A DNA stretch of 57,949 bases from a bacterium (GTDB lineage: Bacteria > JACRDZ01 > JAQUKH01): NCBI GenBank assembly GCA_028719205.1, contig JAQUKH010000014.1, positions 1 through 57,949 on the forward strand. The letters are read 5' to 3'. Positions 1 through 8,176 of the stretch are shown piece after piece. The position numbers were made by a program, and so were the translations under genes. Each line of letters starts with the position of its first letter. Position 1 is the stretch's first letter. The notes beneath the pieces are model-generated. The model was not told the origin of the DNA. It ran no database searches and saw only the letters and a list, made by a program, of their open reading frames with translations.

Positions 1-358
1 CAAGTGTGTTAATGACCATATCGACATCCTCTTTAACACCGCGGCACATCGCCAATATCTCTACATCTTTTCTTATCTCTCCGCGTTTTTGGGCTTGAAC
101 GATCAACTGCAGGGCCTTACAATCGGATTCGCCGTTCACAGGGAACGCGACATCCATTACATGGACGCCCATATCACTCAAAAATTTTGCCATCTCCAGT
201 TTACCTTCAGGGCTGAACGCCACACCAGGCATCTGCTCGCCGTCACGAAGCGTATCATCATAAATACGAATATCTGAAGGATTTGGAAATTTTAATTTTT
301 TGGTGAATGTTTTTGGTAATCTGACTAATTTATCAATTGGTTCACGAAATTCGATCAT
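1..358 (-). CDS. homocitrate/2-isopropylmalate synthase family enzyme, N-terminal part (runs off the window)
   Basis: The reverse strand from the ATG at 356-358 translates without a stop to the window edge (119 codons). It contains the DRE-TIM metallolyase signature: a strand reading IRIYDDTLRDGEQMPGVAF (residues about 27-45) and then VMDVAFPVNGESD. In this superfamily (isopropylmalate, homocitrate and citramalate synthases) the RDGEQ segment holds catalytic and metal-binding residues for acetyl-CoA-dependent aldol addition to a 2-oxo acid. A GGGAG ribosome site 6-7 nt upstream supports the start. Which 2-oxo acid is used cannot be read from this fragment. It is downstream of, and in the same direction as, the RuBisCO-like gene, separated by a palindromic repeat of about 50 bp, so the two could be cotranscribed. 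Confidence 0.85.
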   Translation of the reverse strand, partial: MIEFREPIDKLVRLPKTFTKKLKFPNPSDIRIYDDTLRDGEQMPGVAFSPEGKLEMAKFLSDMGVHVMDVAFPVNGESDCKALQLIVQAQKRGEIRKDVEILAMCRGVKEDVDMVINTL

Positions 359-368
359 TGAAACTCCC

Positions 369-419
369 GTAGGGGCATCTGCCCAAATTAAGAGGGCGAA
401 CACATGGGTTCGCCCCTAC
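369..419. repeat. GTAGGGGC...GCCCCTAC composite palindromic element, intergenic copy
   Basis: Two adjoining hairpins, GTAGGGGCATCTGCCC and GGGCGAACACATGGGTTCGCCC, are bounded by GTAGGGGC and GCCCCTAC. The reverse complement matches, block for block, the longer element at 7221-7293 that lies inside the aminopeptidase gene. Here it sits between the stop of the RuBisCO-like gene and the start of the next gene. Confidence 0.85.
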
Positions 420-423
420 AATA

Positions 424-1731
424 TTATTTCGCCAGGTCATACCCTTTGCTTTTATCCCCGACAACGCCCCATTTTTGGATAGCCGCGTTTAATTCTTTAT
501 TTTTCTGACAGGCTTTCTCCAGCGGGATATTTTTCATTTCAGCTTCAATTGCCTGATGGAATGCCTTAACTCCTGCCTTAAGGCCCATCGGATGCCCGTG
601 AACTCCGCCGCCCGCCCCAATCAGAATATCAGTCCCGACATCATTCATCAATTTCCCGATCAAACCGGCATGAATCCCGGCCGAAGGGCATGGGAACACC
701 CTGTTCAGATGATAAAACGGCGAAAGTAATTCCTGCGCGATCCTGATGATCCTTTCTTTAAGCATTAACACCTTTCCGTAATGGCTCGGATAAACAACCA
801 TATCCGCCCCTGACAATCTCGCCAGTTTTCCGAGGACCAGATTTGAGCTCAATCCATAATTAGGCGATTCAAACATCGCACCGGCAAAATCCGGATGGCT
901 TAAGATCGGAACATTTATGCTTTTATCTTCAGCCAGCGCGCTCATCGCGGAAAAACCAACAGTATAAGTGTTGACCATCAGGGAATTCGCGCCGTTCTTT
1001 ATAGCCTTATGCGCCTTTTCAAACATCCTGTCATGGTTGTCGGTTATATTCACACTATACAAAACTTTTCTGCCGGTCTCGCTATAAATTTTTTCCGTCA
1101 TCTTTAAGCAGATCTCCAACCGCTCCGGAACAGTACAATAATCCGGATCAGCCAGCAGCTCATCATCCTTTATAATATCCACGCCCGCCATGCCTAATTC
1201 AAAAAACATTTTACCAAGCGCTTTAGGCGCCAGGCCCACACAAGGCTTAAACATAACCATAACCAGCGGCCGGTCCTTAACCTTCAATAACTTTCTCATT
1301 CCCTCAACCCCGAATTTAGGGCCGTTATAATTTTTAATATATGATAAAGGAAAATGGATATCCAGAAGCTTTAATTTCCCGGCCATGGAAATATTCCCGT
1401 AAAGCGCGGTTAAAACCTGCGGTATCTGCCCGTTTATATTTACAACCGGGAAACCGAGCATAAAAACAAAATTCCTGACCTTATTTTCAGGCAGGGCATC
1501 TTCATAATTCGGTATTTCATAAAGCCCAAGCACCCTTGCCCCGAATTTTTCAATTACATCTTCAGTCTCTTCAGGGACTTTGGTCCAGGTCCCGGTTGAC
1601 TGCTCTAAAGCCAGCGCCTCTACTTTTTTTAAAATATCATCCGTGGCAGTTTCGAGATGATATATGCCGATTATATAATCTTCCTGGTTTATGCCTTCTT
1701 TAATAGTAAAAAGTTTGCTGTTCAGATACAT
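424..1731 (-). CDS. RuBisCO-like protein (form IV type)
   Basis: 435 residues, the usual length for a RuBisCO large chain. The fold is clear from GTWT (47-50), MFKPCVGL (160-167), GVDIIKDDE (183-191), ILSHPDFAG (276-284), YGK (318-320) and AGIHAG/GAGGG (351-376). Compared with carboxylating RuBisCO, the carbamylated Lys and the metal ligands are kept (K188, D190, E191), as are equivalents of K175 (K162), H294 (H279) and K334 (K320), but the K177 position is Cys164 and the R295 position is Pro280. Loss of these substrate residues is typical of form IV proteins such as the 2,3-diketo-5-methylthiopentyl-1-phosphate enolase MtnW, which enolise rather than fix CO2. A GGAG site precedes the ATG. 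No other methionine-salvage gene is in view, so the substrate is open. Confidence 0.88.
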   Translation of the reverse strand: MYLNSKLFTIKEGINQEDYIIGIYHLETATDDILKKVEALALEQSTGTWTKVPEETEDVIEKFGARVLGLYEIPNYEDALPENKVRNFVFMLGFPVVNINGQIPQVLTALYGNISMAGKLKLLDIHFPLSYIKNYNGPKFGVEGMRKLLKVKDRPLVMVMFKPCVGLAPKALGKMFFELGMAGVDIIKDDELLADPDYCTVPERLEICLKMTEKIYSETGRKVLYSVNITDNHDRMFEKAHKAIKNGANSLMVNTYTVGFSAMSALAEDKSINVPILSHPDFAGAMFESPNYGLSSNLVLGKLARLSGADMVVYPSHYGKVLMLKERIIRIAQELLSPFYHLNRVFPCPSAGIHAGLIGKLMNDVGTDILIGAGGGVHGHPMGLKAGVKAFHQAIEAEMKNIPLEKACQKNKELNAAIQKWGVVGDKSKGYDLAK

Positions 1732-1740
1732 ATTTTCTCC

Positions 1741-1994
1741 TATAATAAGTCACAAGTTTTAAAGTCACCAAGTCACCAGTTAAAAACAATAACTCGTATT
1801 TTGTGATTTGATATTATATCAATAAAATCCAAAAATAATCTATTATTAATTTTCCCAAATATAATTTTATTAATTTTTGTAAAAATTCAATATACAAAAC
1901 AATCATTTTTTATTACAATATATGGAAAATAAGTTACAAAACCACCAGCTTTATTACTTGCTTGTGACTTGTGACCTTGTAACTTGCAACTTTT
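1741..1994. repeat. intergenic spacer with TTGTGAC-type heptamer repeats at both ends
   Basis: Between the RuBisCO-like gene and tRNA-Ala the spacer is AT-rich. Degenerate heptamers lie at 1747-1784 (GTCACAA/GTCACCA orientation) and 1957-1994 (TTGTGAC, TTGTAAC, TTGCAAC orientation). The same repeat family recurs in at least eight other spacers of this window. No coding signal is seen. Confidence 0.75.
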
Positions 1995-1997
1995 AGT

Positions 1998-2073
1998 GGG
2001 GCTGTAGCTCAGTTGGGAGAGCGCCTCGTTCGCAACGAGGAGGCCGTCAGTTCGATCCTGATCAGCTCCACCA
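1998..2073 (+). tRNA. tRNA-Ala (anticodon CGC)
   Basis: 76 nt with encoded CCA. The acceptor stem GGGGCTG pairs with CAGCTCC and contains the G3:U70 wobble pair that is the alanine identity determinant. D arm GCTC/GAGC, anticodon stem CCTCG/CGAGG with loop TTCGCAA (anticodon CGC at 2031-2033, reading GCG), and T arm GTCAG-TTCGATC-CTGAT all fold. Confidence 0.97.
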
Positions 2074-2098
2074 GATTTTCTGCCTCCGGCAGAAAATC
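2074..2098 (+). terminator. 11-bp hairpin immediately after tRNA-Ala
   Basis: GATTTTCTGCC, loop TCC, then the exact complement GGCAGAAAATC, starting at the base after the tRNA CCA. There is no T-run after it, so it may be a processing or weak termination structure rather than a full intrinsic terminator. Two further inverted pairs follow (2102-2112 with 2140-2150; 2112-2124 with 2166-2178). Confidence 0.4.
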
Positions 2099-2200
2099 AG
2101 AGCAATCGAAAATTGAAAATCGATATTTGAACAAAAAGTTTTTCGATTGCGGTCAACTTTCGATTATCGATTTTCAATAATACGGGATCGCATTTTTTTT

Positions 2201-3142
2201 ATGAAAAGAATATTCCTGCCTATTATTTTCTTTACTTTCCTTACAAACATCGCTTACCAGCAAACATCCTCAAGTATTATAATCGGCAGAATTATCGAGA
2301 CAGAAGGTGAATATGTTTTTTTAGAAATAGATAAAAACAAAAAAATCGCACTGGGCATGATCTTTGGTATTTATAACTCTGAGAATGAAGCCGTTGGGGT
2401 ATGCGAAATAAGCAAAATCGATAAAAATAATAATTATATTGCCCGTATTTTAACACAAACCGAAGAAATAAAAAAAGACTACACCGCGCTCGCGGATATC
2501 GAAAAAGAATATAAACTGAGAGAAAAAATAAAAGACCTGAAAACTTCCGCTAATTATTTGGACTCATATAAAAAATTTGAAGCCTCTTTAAATAAACCGA
2601 TCAACATGACAAATTCTGATACCCCGGCGATAAAAGACAAAATACTGTGTAAAATATTTAATCAATCATTGACATATGTTGGCCTCCAGATCTATAAATT
2701 TTCCAATCCCTTAATGACAGAAAAAGAAGAAACTGAGATCACGCCTTTAAACATTTACAGGGATATAATAGATGAATCCAGCAAATTAAAAATAGATAAT
2801 GTTAATAATAAAGTCAATATGGAAGCCAGTATTAATATCGGCAAACTGAAAAGACGGCTGCAAAGCAATGGATTTACATTAAAACCAAAAATTGTACGCC
2901 TGGTCTTCCCGACTGAAAATAACGCGGAAGTCATCAAACAGATCATTGATAAAATATTAAAATACTCAAATTACGCCTCGACAGAAAACGAAGATATAAA
3001 GGATATTACAAGCCCTGTTTCATTTATTATATATACTACTCCGAAAATTTTTGCCGATGAAATAAATACCTTTGATTTTGAGGATATCCGTATCACGCCT
3101 TCAAAAGTTTATGAAGATACAATTGAATTAAAAACCTGGTAA
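2201..3142 (+). CDS. secreted protein of unknown function, tandem paralogue A
   Basis: 313 residues from the ATG at 2201; a TTG at 2147 would add 18 residues but the inverted repeats there make it unlikely. A signal peptide (KRIFLPIIFFTFLTNIAYQQ) leads into a small beta-rich segment (IIIGRIIETEGEYVFLEID, then LGMIFGIY, VGVCEISKI, ARILT). This resembles the G-x-V ... I-x-x-G ... V-G-x-x-x-V pattern of C-terminal domains in FlgT-like surface proteins, an inference only. The rest is charged and helical. It is clearly homologous along its length to the next gene, 40 nt downstream, so this is a tandem duplication. Probably periplasmic or surface-attached, and likely an operon with the following paralogue and lipoprotein. 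Confidence 0.8.
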   Translation: MKRIFLPIIFFTFLTNIAYQQTSSSIIIGRIIETEGEYVFLEIDKNKKIALGMIFGIYNSENEAVGVCEISKIDKNNNYIARILTQTEEIKKDYTALADIEKEYKLREKIKDLKTSANYLDSYKKFEASLNKPINMTNSDTPAIKDKILCKIFNQSLTYVGLQIYKFSNPLMTEKEETEITPLNIYRDIIDESSKLKIDNVNNKVNMEASINIGKLKRRLQSNGFTLKPKIVRLVFPTENNAEVIKQIIDKILKYSNYASTENEDIKDITSPVSFIIYTTPKIFADEINTFDFEDIRITPSKVYEDTIELKTW

Positions 3143-3182
3143 AACTTGACTGGAACCCATTTTAGGGATAGAATGTTGCTTC

Positions 3183-4115
3183 ATGAAAAAATTACTGTTA
3201 ATCCTGATCATTTTAGTTATTTTTACGAACGTCACCATCGGGCAAACATCCCCGACTATTATTCTTGGTGAAATTATAGATACAGAAGGTGAATATGTAT
3301 TTATTGATATTGATAAAGATAAAGAAATTGTTTTAGGCATGATCTTTGGTATTTACAACCTCGAGAACGAGGCTATTGGCGTATGTGAAATAAGCAAGGT
3401 CATAAAACAAGGAAATTATATCGCCCGCCTTTTGACACAGAGCGATGAGATAAAAAAAGGTTATTCTGTGCTGGCAGACATTGAAAGAGAATATAAACTT
3501 AGAGAAAAAATAAAAGAATTGAAAACTTCCACTTATTATTTAGATTCATTTAAGAAATTTAATGAATCGGAAAATAAACCGGTTGATATGAGAAACTCGG
3601 ATATCCCGGCAATAAAAGATAAAATACTTCGTAAAATATTCTGTCAATCAATGCAGTATCTGGGTATAGAAATTTCTAAATTTTCAAATCCATTTGAAAA
3701 GGAAGAAGAAATTATACCTCTGAACATTTATAGAGATATTCTGGATGAATCCAGTAAATTGAAAATTGATAATATTAATAACAGGATTAATATTGAATCT
3801 ACAATAAATATCGGAAAACTGAAAAGACGGCTGCAAATTAAAGGATACTCATTTAAACCAAAAATTATCCGCCTGGTTTTTCCGAATGAAAATAACGCGG
3901 AAATTATTAAACAAGTCATTGATAAAATGTTAAAATATTCGAATTATATCGCGAAAGAAACTGAAGAGATAAGGGATGTTACAAGCCCTGTTTCATGCAT
4001 CATATACACTACACCGAAAATTTTTGCCGACGAAATAAATACTTTTGATTTTGAAAACTTAGGCATTTCGGCATCAAAAGTTTATGAAGACACAATTGAA
4101 TTGAAAATCTGGTGA
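3183..4115 (+). CDS. secreted protein of unknown function, tandem paralogue B
   Basis: 310 residues with a signal peptide (KKLLLILIILVIFTNVTIGQ). It aligns almost without gaps to the preceding protein: shared blocks include DTEGEYVF, LGMIFGIYN, EREYKLREKIKELKTS, YRDILDESSKLKIDN, GKLKRRLQ, IYTTPKIFADEINTFDFE and the terminal SKVYEDTIELK-W. Its stop codon overlaps the GTG at 4112 that could begin the next gene, so it is probably translationally coupled to the discoidin lipoprotein. No enzyme motif is visible; a structural or envelope role is inferred. Confidence 0.8.
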   Translation: MKKLLLILIILVIFTNVTIGQTSPTIILGEIIDTEGEYVFIDIDKDKEIVLGMIFGIYNLENEAIGVCEISKVIKQGNYIARLLTQSDEIKKGYSVLADIEREYKLREKIKELKTSTYYLDSFKKFNESENKPVDMRNSDIPAIKDKILRKIFCQSMQYLGIEISKFSNPFEKEEEIIPLNIYRDILDESSKLKIDNINNRINIESTINIGKLKRRLQIKGYSFKPKIIRLVFPNENNAEIIKQVIDKMLKYSNYIAKETEEIRDVTSPVSCIIYTTPKIFADEINTFDFENLGISASKVYEDTIELKIW

Positions 4116-4117
4116 CA

Positions 4118-6859
4118 ATGAAAAATAAACTTATTTGGTTAGTTTTTATCTTTTTTGTCTTTACCTCCTGTTATCAGGCAAGCGAATGGTATCAGACGCT
4201 CGAAAGTGATTTCAATATAGGGCTAAAAGAAAATATAGATACCCAAACTGATCCCGACCAGATCCAGCTTGCGATCAAAAACACGGGGAAAAAAGTATAT
4301 AACCTGTTATCCAGAAAAAATGGCGCGATAACCCAGTTTTTCCCGAGTGAATATACAAAAAGTTTTGACTCGGGCCCGGGCCAATTCCTTTTTGTTAATG
4401 ACGGCATAACTGACGCGGGGCTGAACAAAAATGCCAACTACCAAATAAGCGCTTACCTTTCAGATGACCTATCCGCTTATTCAAATCCTTTTCCTCAGGA
4501 TTTTATATTTAGCCTTCCCGAAAAGCAAACGATCTCCACATTTGTCCTGTATAACGGGCCGGGCAGCGACGCGGGCGGCGCGGATTCTGAAATTAATAAT
4601 TTCAAGCTGTATAGCAACAACGATGTTGTCACGCCGGACGATATACTTTCTATTGAAGAAGACGGAGGAGGCTGGTGTTATAAAGGTGTTTCAGGAGAGG
4701 ATATTGTTTTTCAGCCGCTTTCGCCAAAAAATGTTTTTGGCGACATTCCATTCGCTTCAAAACAAAAAAGCAAAGAGTTCTCGCGCGATACATGGGTTCA
4801 ATCTAAAGACCTGGAATTTAATTTAAATAAAGAAAATCCGAAATGGATCAAAATATATTTTAAAAAACCCACGGAAATTTCAAGTATATTTATCATGAGT
4901 GATGATGGGGCTAATGTTGACAATTTAGAAACAGATATATTCAATTTAGAAATTATCGTTCATTCTAACTCCTACGGGGACGAATCAGTATATGATAACA
5001 GCGATAATAAAATTGTGCAAAATGACTATTCCAAGGGCTTTTATAAAATATTCAATCCCGTATTGGCAAACGCGGTTACTATTAAATTCCACAGCCCAAA
5101 ATATGTTGAATGGCAAAAACTGATCATTTTTAAATCCCCATGGAAGGAAATAGTATCCGCAAAAGCCGATATCAAAGACAAGGATTACTCTCCTCAAGTA
5201 TTTACCTTTAATGCCACTGAACCATTTCAATATTTCAGATTATCGGTAGAAAGTAATCACGGAAACAAACGCTGGTTATCTTTTGGAGAAATAGAGGCGT
5301 ATTCTATCCTTCCCAAAAATATTGCCTCCTCTAAGAACGGAAGGGCTAAAATAATGTATACCACGCGCGGAGAAGGAAAAGAAATGCCTATGTCCGTGCT
5401 CAATAACGGGAAAATAACCTATAATGAAGGTTTTAATTTCGGTTTAGAACGGCCTGATACACTGCAATACGCTATTCTTGACCTCGGCGGAAGAAAAACA
5501 TTCAATCAGATCGCGCATTGGAATTGCGGCTGGTATGGGGCGCGTTCTGTAACGATTTATGCAAGCATGGACCTGGAAAATTGGAATAAAATAGGTTTGT
5601 ATGAAAACCTGAATTTAAGCAGGCCTCAAGCTGTTAATAAAGACACCTTTAACTTTGAACCTGTATCCGCGCGTTATGTAAAATTTGAATATAACTCAAA
5701 CAGCTGGAATTCTTATACCCTCAGAATAAGCGAATATGAAATTTTTTCCTGTCCGGTAGAATATGATCCATCCGGTTTGTATGTATCGCCTGTTTTAAAC
5801 TGCAAGCAGCCCGTAAAAATGGAATCGATCTCTTTCAACCAGGAACCGGAAGGCGATATTCCGTTAAATACTTCTATTGAACTTACCATAAAATCAGGAA
5901 CAAATAATAATTTATCCGGTACCCAAGCAATAAACACCTGGAAATTTGAAAATAATAACATCCCGAAAAGTATCTCTTTATCAGACAGCCATACAGGCAA
6001 TCAATATTTCCAATATCATGTAAAATTTAACACAAACATTCCGTTCATTACTCCGGTATTCAGCGATTTTAACCTTATTTACAAAACTCCGCAGGAACTT
6101 TACGCGGACGCGAATTATTGTTATGATATTGAAAAATATGAAGAGGCTTTAAAAAATATAAATATTTTCATCGAAAACTTTTCCGGGCAAACATGGATAG
6201 ACAAGGCTGCCGTTGACCTGAAAACCGCTATTTTACTCAAGATCGATGAAAAAGCTCAAAATATTTTTGATAAAGGAATGCAATCAGCCGGAGAAAATAA
6301 TCTGGAAATGGCGCAAAGAATATTACAATCAATTATCGCGCAATATCCGTCAAATAGTTTTAACGATAAAATTAAAATCCAGCTTGAAGAAATTGAAGCT
6401 CAAAAACAATATCAGGAATTAGTTTCTTCCTTTGAGAAAGATCCTGAGAACACAAGCATAAAATTAAAAGGCCTGTCAAATAATTTTCCTAAAACCAAAT
6501 GGGGGCAAACGGCTAAAGAAAAAGCTGAAGAATTTCTGGAAATAAAAATTAAAACATTATATGAACAAGGCATAGATCTTTTTAACGATAACAAATTCAT
6601 CGCGGCAAAAGGAATATTTGAAAAATTAATTGAAAAATTTCCTTTAAGTTCTTATGTCCAAAGAGCGGAGAACCAGATACTGGTCTGTAATGATAAAATT
6701 TTAGAGGATATGTTTTTCAAAGCATCTTCTTTATATAAAGAAGGCAATACGAAAGAGGCCGGCGAAATACTTTTTGATATGATCCAGATAAATCCCGGAT
6801 CCGAGTGGATAAAAAAATTACAAGGGATAATAGAAGAAAAAAATAATGAAAATAAATGA
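4118..6859 (+). CDS. lipoprotein with discoidin-like domains and C-terminal TPR-like repeats
   Basis: About 913 residues. It begins with a lipoprotein signal ending FTSC (lipobox Cys18). Residues about 90-350 hold jelly-roll-like segments of discoidin type (ISTFVLYNGPGSDAGGAD ... FKLYSNND). Residues about 400-550 are a clear F5/8 type C (discoidin) pattern: LDLGGRKTFNQIAHWN, ARSVTIYASMDLENW, SARYVKFEY, LRISEYEIF. The last 250 residues are helical repeats like YbgF/BamD TPRs (AQRILQSIIAQYPSNSF, AAKGIFEKLIEKFPLSSY). An outer-membrane-anchored carbohydrate-binding or envelope scaffold role is inferred. An in-frame GTG at 4112 overlaps the previous stop; ATG 4118 is preferred because it gives the compact signal peptide. 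The stop overlaps the aminopeptidase start. Confidence 0.8.
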   Translation: MKNKLIWLVFIFFVFTSCYQASEWYQTLESDFNIGLKENIDTQTDPDQIQLAIKNTGKKVYNLLSRKNGAITQFFPSEYTKSFDSGPGQFLFVNDGITDAGLNKNANYQISAYLSDDLSAYSNPFPQDFIFSLPEKQTISTFVLYNGPGSDAGGADSEINNFKLYSNNDVVTPDDILSIEEDGGGWCYKGVSGEDIVFQPLSPKNVFGDIPFASKQKSKEFSRDTWVQSKDLEFNLNKENPKWIKIYFKKPTEISSIFIMSDDGANVDNLETDIFNLEIIVHSNSYGDESVYDNSDNKIVQNDYSKGFYKIFNPVLANAVTIKFHSPKYVEWQKLIIFKSPWKEIVSAKADIKDKDYSPQVFTFNATEPFQYFRLSVESNHGNKRWLSFGEIEAYSILPKNIASSKNGRAKIMYTTRGEGKEMPMSVLNNGKITYNEGFNFGLERPDTLQYAILDLGGRKTFNQIAHWNCGWYGARSVTIYASMDLENWNKIGLYENLNLSRPQAVNKDTFNFEPVSARYVKFEYNSNSWNSYTLRISEYEIFSCPVEYDPSGLYVSPVLNCKQPVKMESISFNQEPEGDIPLNTSIELTIKSGTNNNLSGTQAINTWKFENNNIPKSISLSDSHTGNQYFQYHVKFNTNIPFITPVFSDFNLIYKTPQELYADANYCYDIEKYEEALKNINIFIENFSGQTWIDKAAVDLKTAILLKIDEKAQNIFDKGMQSAGENNLEMAQRILQSIIAQYPSNSFNDKIKIQLEEIEAQKQYQELVSSFEKDPENTSIKLKGLSNNFPKTKWGQTAKEKAEEFLEIKIKTLYEQGIDLFNDNKFIAAKGIFEKLIEKFPLSSYVQRAENQILVCNDKILEDMFFKASSLYKEGNTKEAGEILFDMIQINPGSEWIKKLQGIIEEKNNENK

Positions 6860-8051
6860 AATTAAACAAATTCATAATTTATTTTCTAAAAATCTTGCCG
6901 TTAAAAAGAATGAAAACATATTGATATTCACGGATGCGAATGATCTCCCGCCTGCCGTCCGCCTGCCGGACGGGCAGGGACGGGCAGGTTCGCCCCTGCA
7001 AGAAATCACACAATTGATCGCGGAGGAAGGAAAAAAATTCGCGAATATAATACTTCATGTTTATCCATCAACAGGATCACACGGAGCGGAACCCCCGTTA
7101 TCGCTGTGGGAAATAGCTTTTGGCAGAGAAATAACCGGTAAATTCAGAAAACAAAAAATTCTCCGGCCGTTATTAAATAAAACGGCCACAGAAAAACAAA
7201 TTAAAATGGCGCATCGTATTGTAGGGGCGAACCCATGTGTTCGCCCTGTACCATTACGCCCTGTTTTGGGCAGACACATGGATCTGCCCCTACATCAAAA
7301 AATAAACGCCGTCATCGCCCTGTCCCGGTTTTCAACCACGCATACAAATTTCAGAAAACTTCTGACACAGTCTCTTGGTGTCCGGTATGCCAGCATGCCT
7401 CTTTTTGACGCTGAAATGCTTTCCGGCCCGATGGCCGTTGATGTCAATAAAATGGCTAAGAAAACTATTTCCATGGCAACAAAGTTAAGCCGCGCGAATA
7501 AAGCTCTGATCACTTCTTCCGATGGAACAAATCTTCATTTTAGTTTAAAAAAACGCGCGGGACAAGCGGATACCGGAATATTAGTAAAGGCCGGCGCAAT
7601 GAGCAACCTTCCCGCGGGCGAAGCTTATATCGCGCCGGTTGAAGGAACTGCGGAAGGAAAGCTTGTTGCCAAATTCAGCCAAACCAGAAAATTAATAAAA
7701 CCTTTAATATTCGAAATTGAAAAAGGAATGGTTAAAAATATTTCCGGAGAAAAAAAAACCAGCGAAAGACTTGAAAAGATCTTTGATAAATTTCCTAAGG
7801 CTCGCGTTTTAGCTGAATTCGGCATCGGAACTAACGAAAAGGCCAAACGGCCGGATAACATCCTGGAGGCAGAAAAGATCCTCGGCACAATCCATATTGC
7901 CTTTGGAGATAACTCAACGTTCGGCGGGAAAAATAAAGTGCCGTTCCATGAAGATTTTGTAATCTTTAAACCAACCGTAAAACTCTATTTTCAAGGCAAA
8001 AAAACTTTAACACTGATCAACCAAGGAAAAATAAAACTACCGGCACGTTAG
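6846..8051 (+). CDS. M29-family aminopeptidase with two in-frame palindromic insertions
   Basis: 401 residues. The C-terminal half is a good match to family M29 (thermophilic aminopeptidase T/AmpS): NLPAGEAYIAPVEGTAEGKL (255-273) and LAEFGIGTN ... EAEKILGTIHIAFGD ... PFHEDFVIF (322-373). Candidate metal ligands E259/E267, E324, H350, H368 and D370 are present, so a two-metal cytosolic aminopeptidase is plausible. Residues about 35-51 (PPAVRLPDGQGRAGSP) and 126-150 (VGANPCVRPVPLRPVL...) are encoded by GC-rich palindromic repeats also found in intergenic DNA. The reading frame is kept through both. The N-terminal half matches the family less well, and the insertions may weaken the enzyme. The gene overlaps the lipoprotein gene by 14 nt. 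Confidence 0.82.
   Translation: MKINEIKQIHNLFSKNLAVKKNENILIFTDANDLPPAVRLPDGQGRAGSPLQEITQLIAEEGKKFANIILHVYPSTGSHGAEPPLSLWEIAFGREITGKFRKQKILRPLLNKTATEKQIKMAHRIVGANPCVRPVPLRPVLGRHMDLPLHQKINAVIALSRFSTTHTNFRKLLTQSLGVRYASMPLFDAEMLSGPMAVDVNKMAKKTISMATKLSRANKALITSSDGTNLHFSLKKRAGQADTGILVKAGAMSNLPAGEAYIAPVEGTAEGKLVAKFSQTRKLIKPLIFEIEKGMVKNISGEKKTSERLEKIFDKFPKARVLAEFGIGTNEKAKRPDNILEAEKILGTIHIAFGDNSTFGGKNKVPFHEDFVIFKPTVKLYFQGKKTLTLINQGKIKLPAR
6946..6999. repeat. coding palindromic element (CGCCTGCCGGACGGGCAGG type) in the aminopeptidase gene
   Basis: Nested palindromes built of CCTGCC/GGCAGG and CCGGACGG, ending GTTCGCCCCTGCA, are translated in-frame as part of the M29 aminopeptidase. A very similar core (CGCCTGCCGGACGGGCAGG) is intergenic at 39117-39135. 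Confidence 0.8.
7221..7293. repeat. coding GTAGGGGC...GCCCCTAC composite element in the aminopeptidase gene
   Basis: Starts GTAGGGGCGAACCCATGTG and ends GGATCTGCCCCTAC, with two inner hairpins. It is the reverse-orientation counterpart of the intergenic copy at 369-419. It is read through in-frame for about 25 codons. Confidence 0.88.
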
Positions 8052-8068
8052 TATACATATTAGTTCAT

Positions 8069-8175
8069 GCCCCTATGCTCCATGCTTTCTTCACTTGTGA
8101 CTTGCCTGCCCGCCGTAGGAGGGTGACTTTGCAACTTCCGACTCTTTTTAACGCCATGCTCTATGCCCCATGCTT
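8069..8175. repeat. mixed heptamer repeats between aminopeptidase and lptD
   Basis: ATGCYCY-type heptamers (8069-8092 and 8152-8174) flank TTGTGAC/TTGCAAC-type heptamers (8091-8140). The latter are themselves interrupted by a short GC-rich palindrome (GCCTGCCCGCCGTAGG). The aminopeptidase and lptD are convergent across this spacer. Confidence 0.8.
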
Positions 8176-8176
8176 T

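Noticed and set aside
424-1731. Carboxylating RuBisCO (form III)
   Set aside because: Positions equivalent to K177 and R295 are Cys and Pro, not compatible with normal carboxylase activity.
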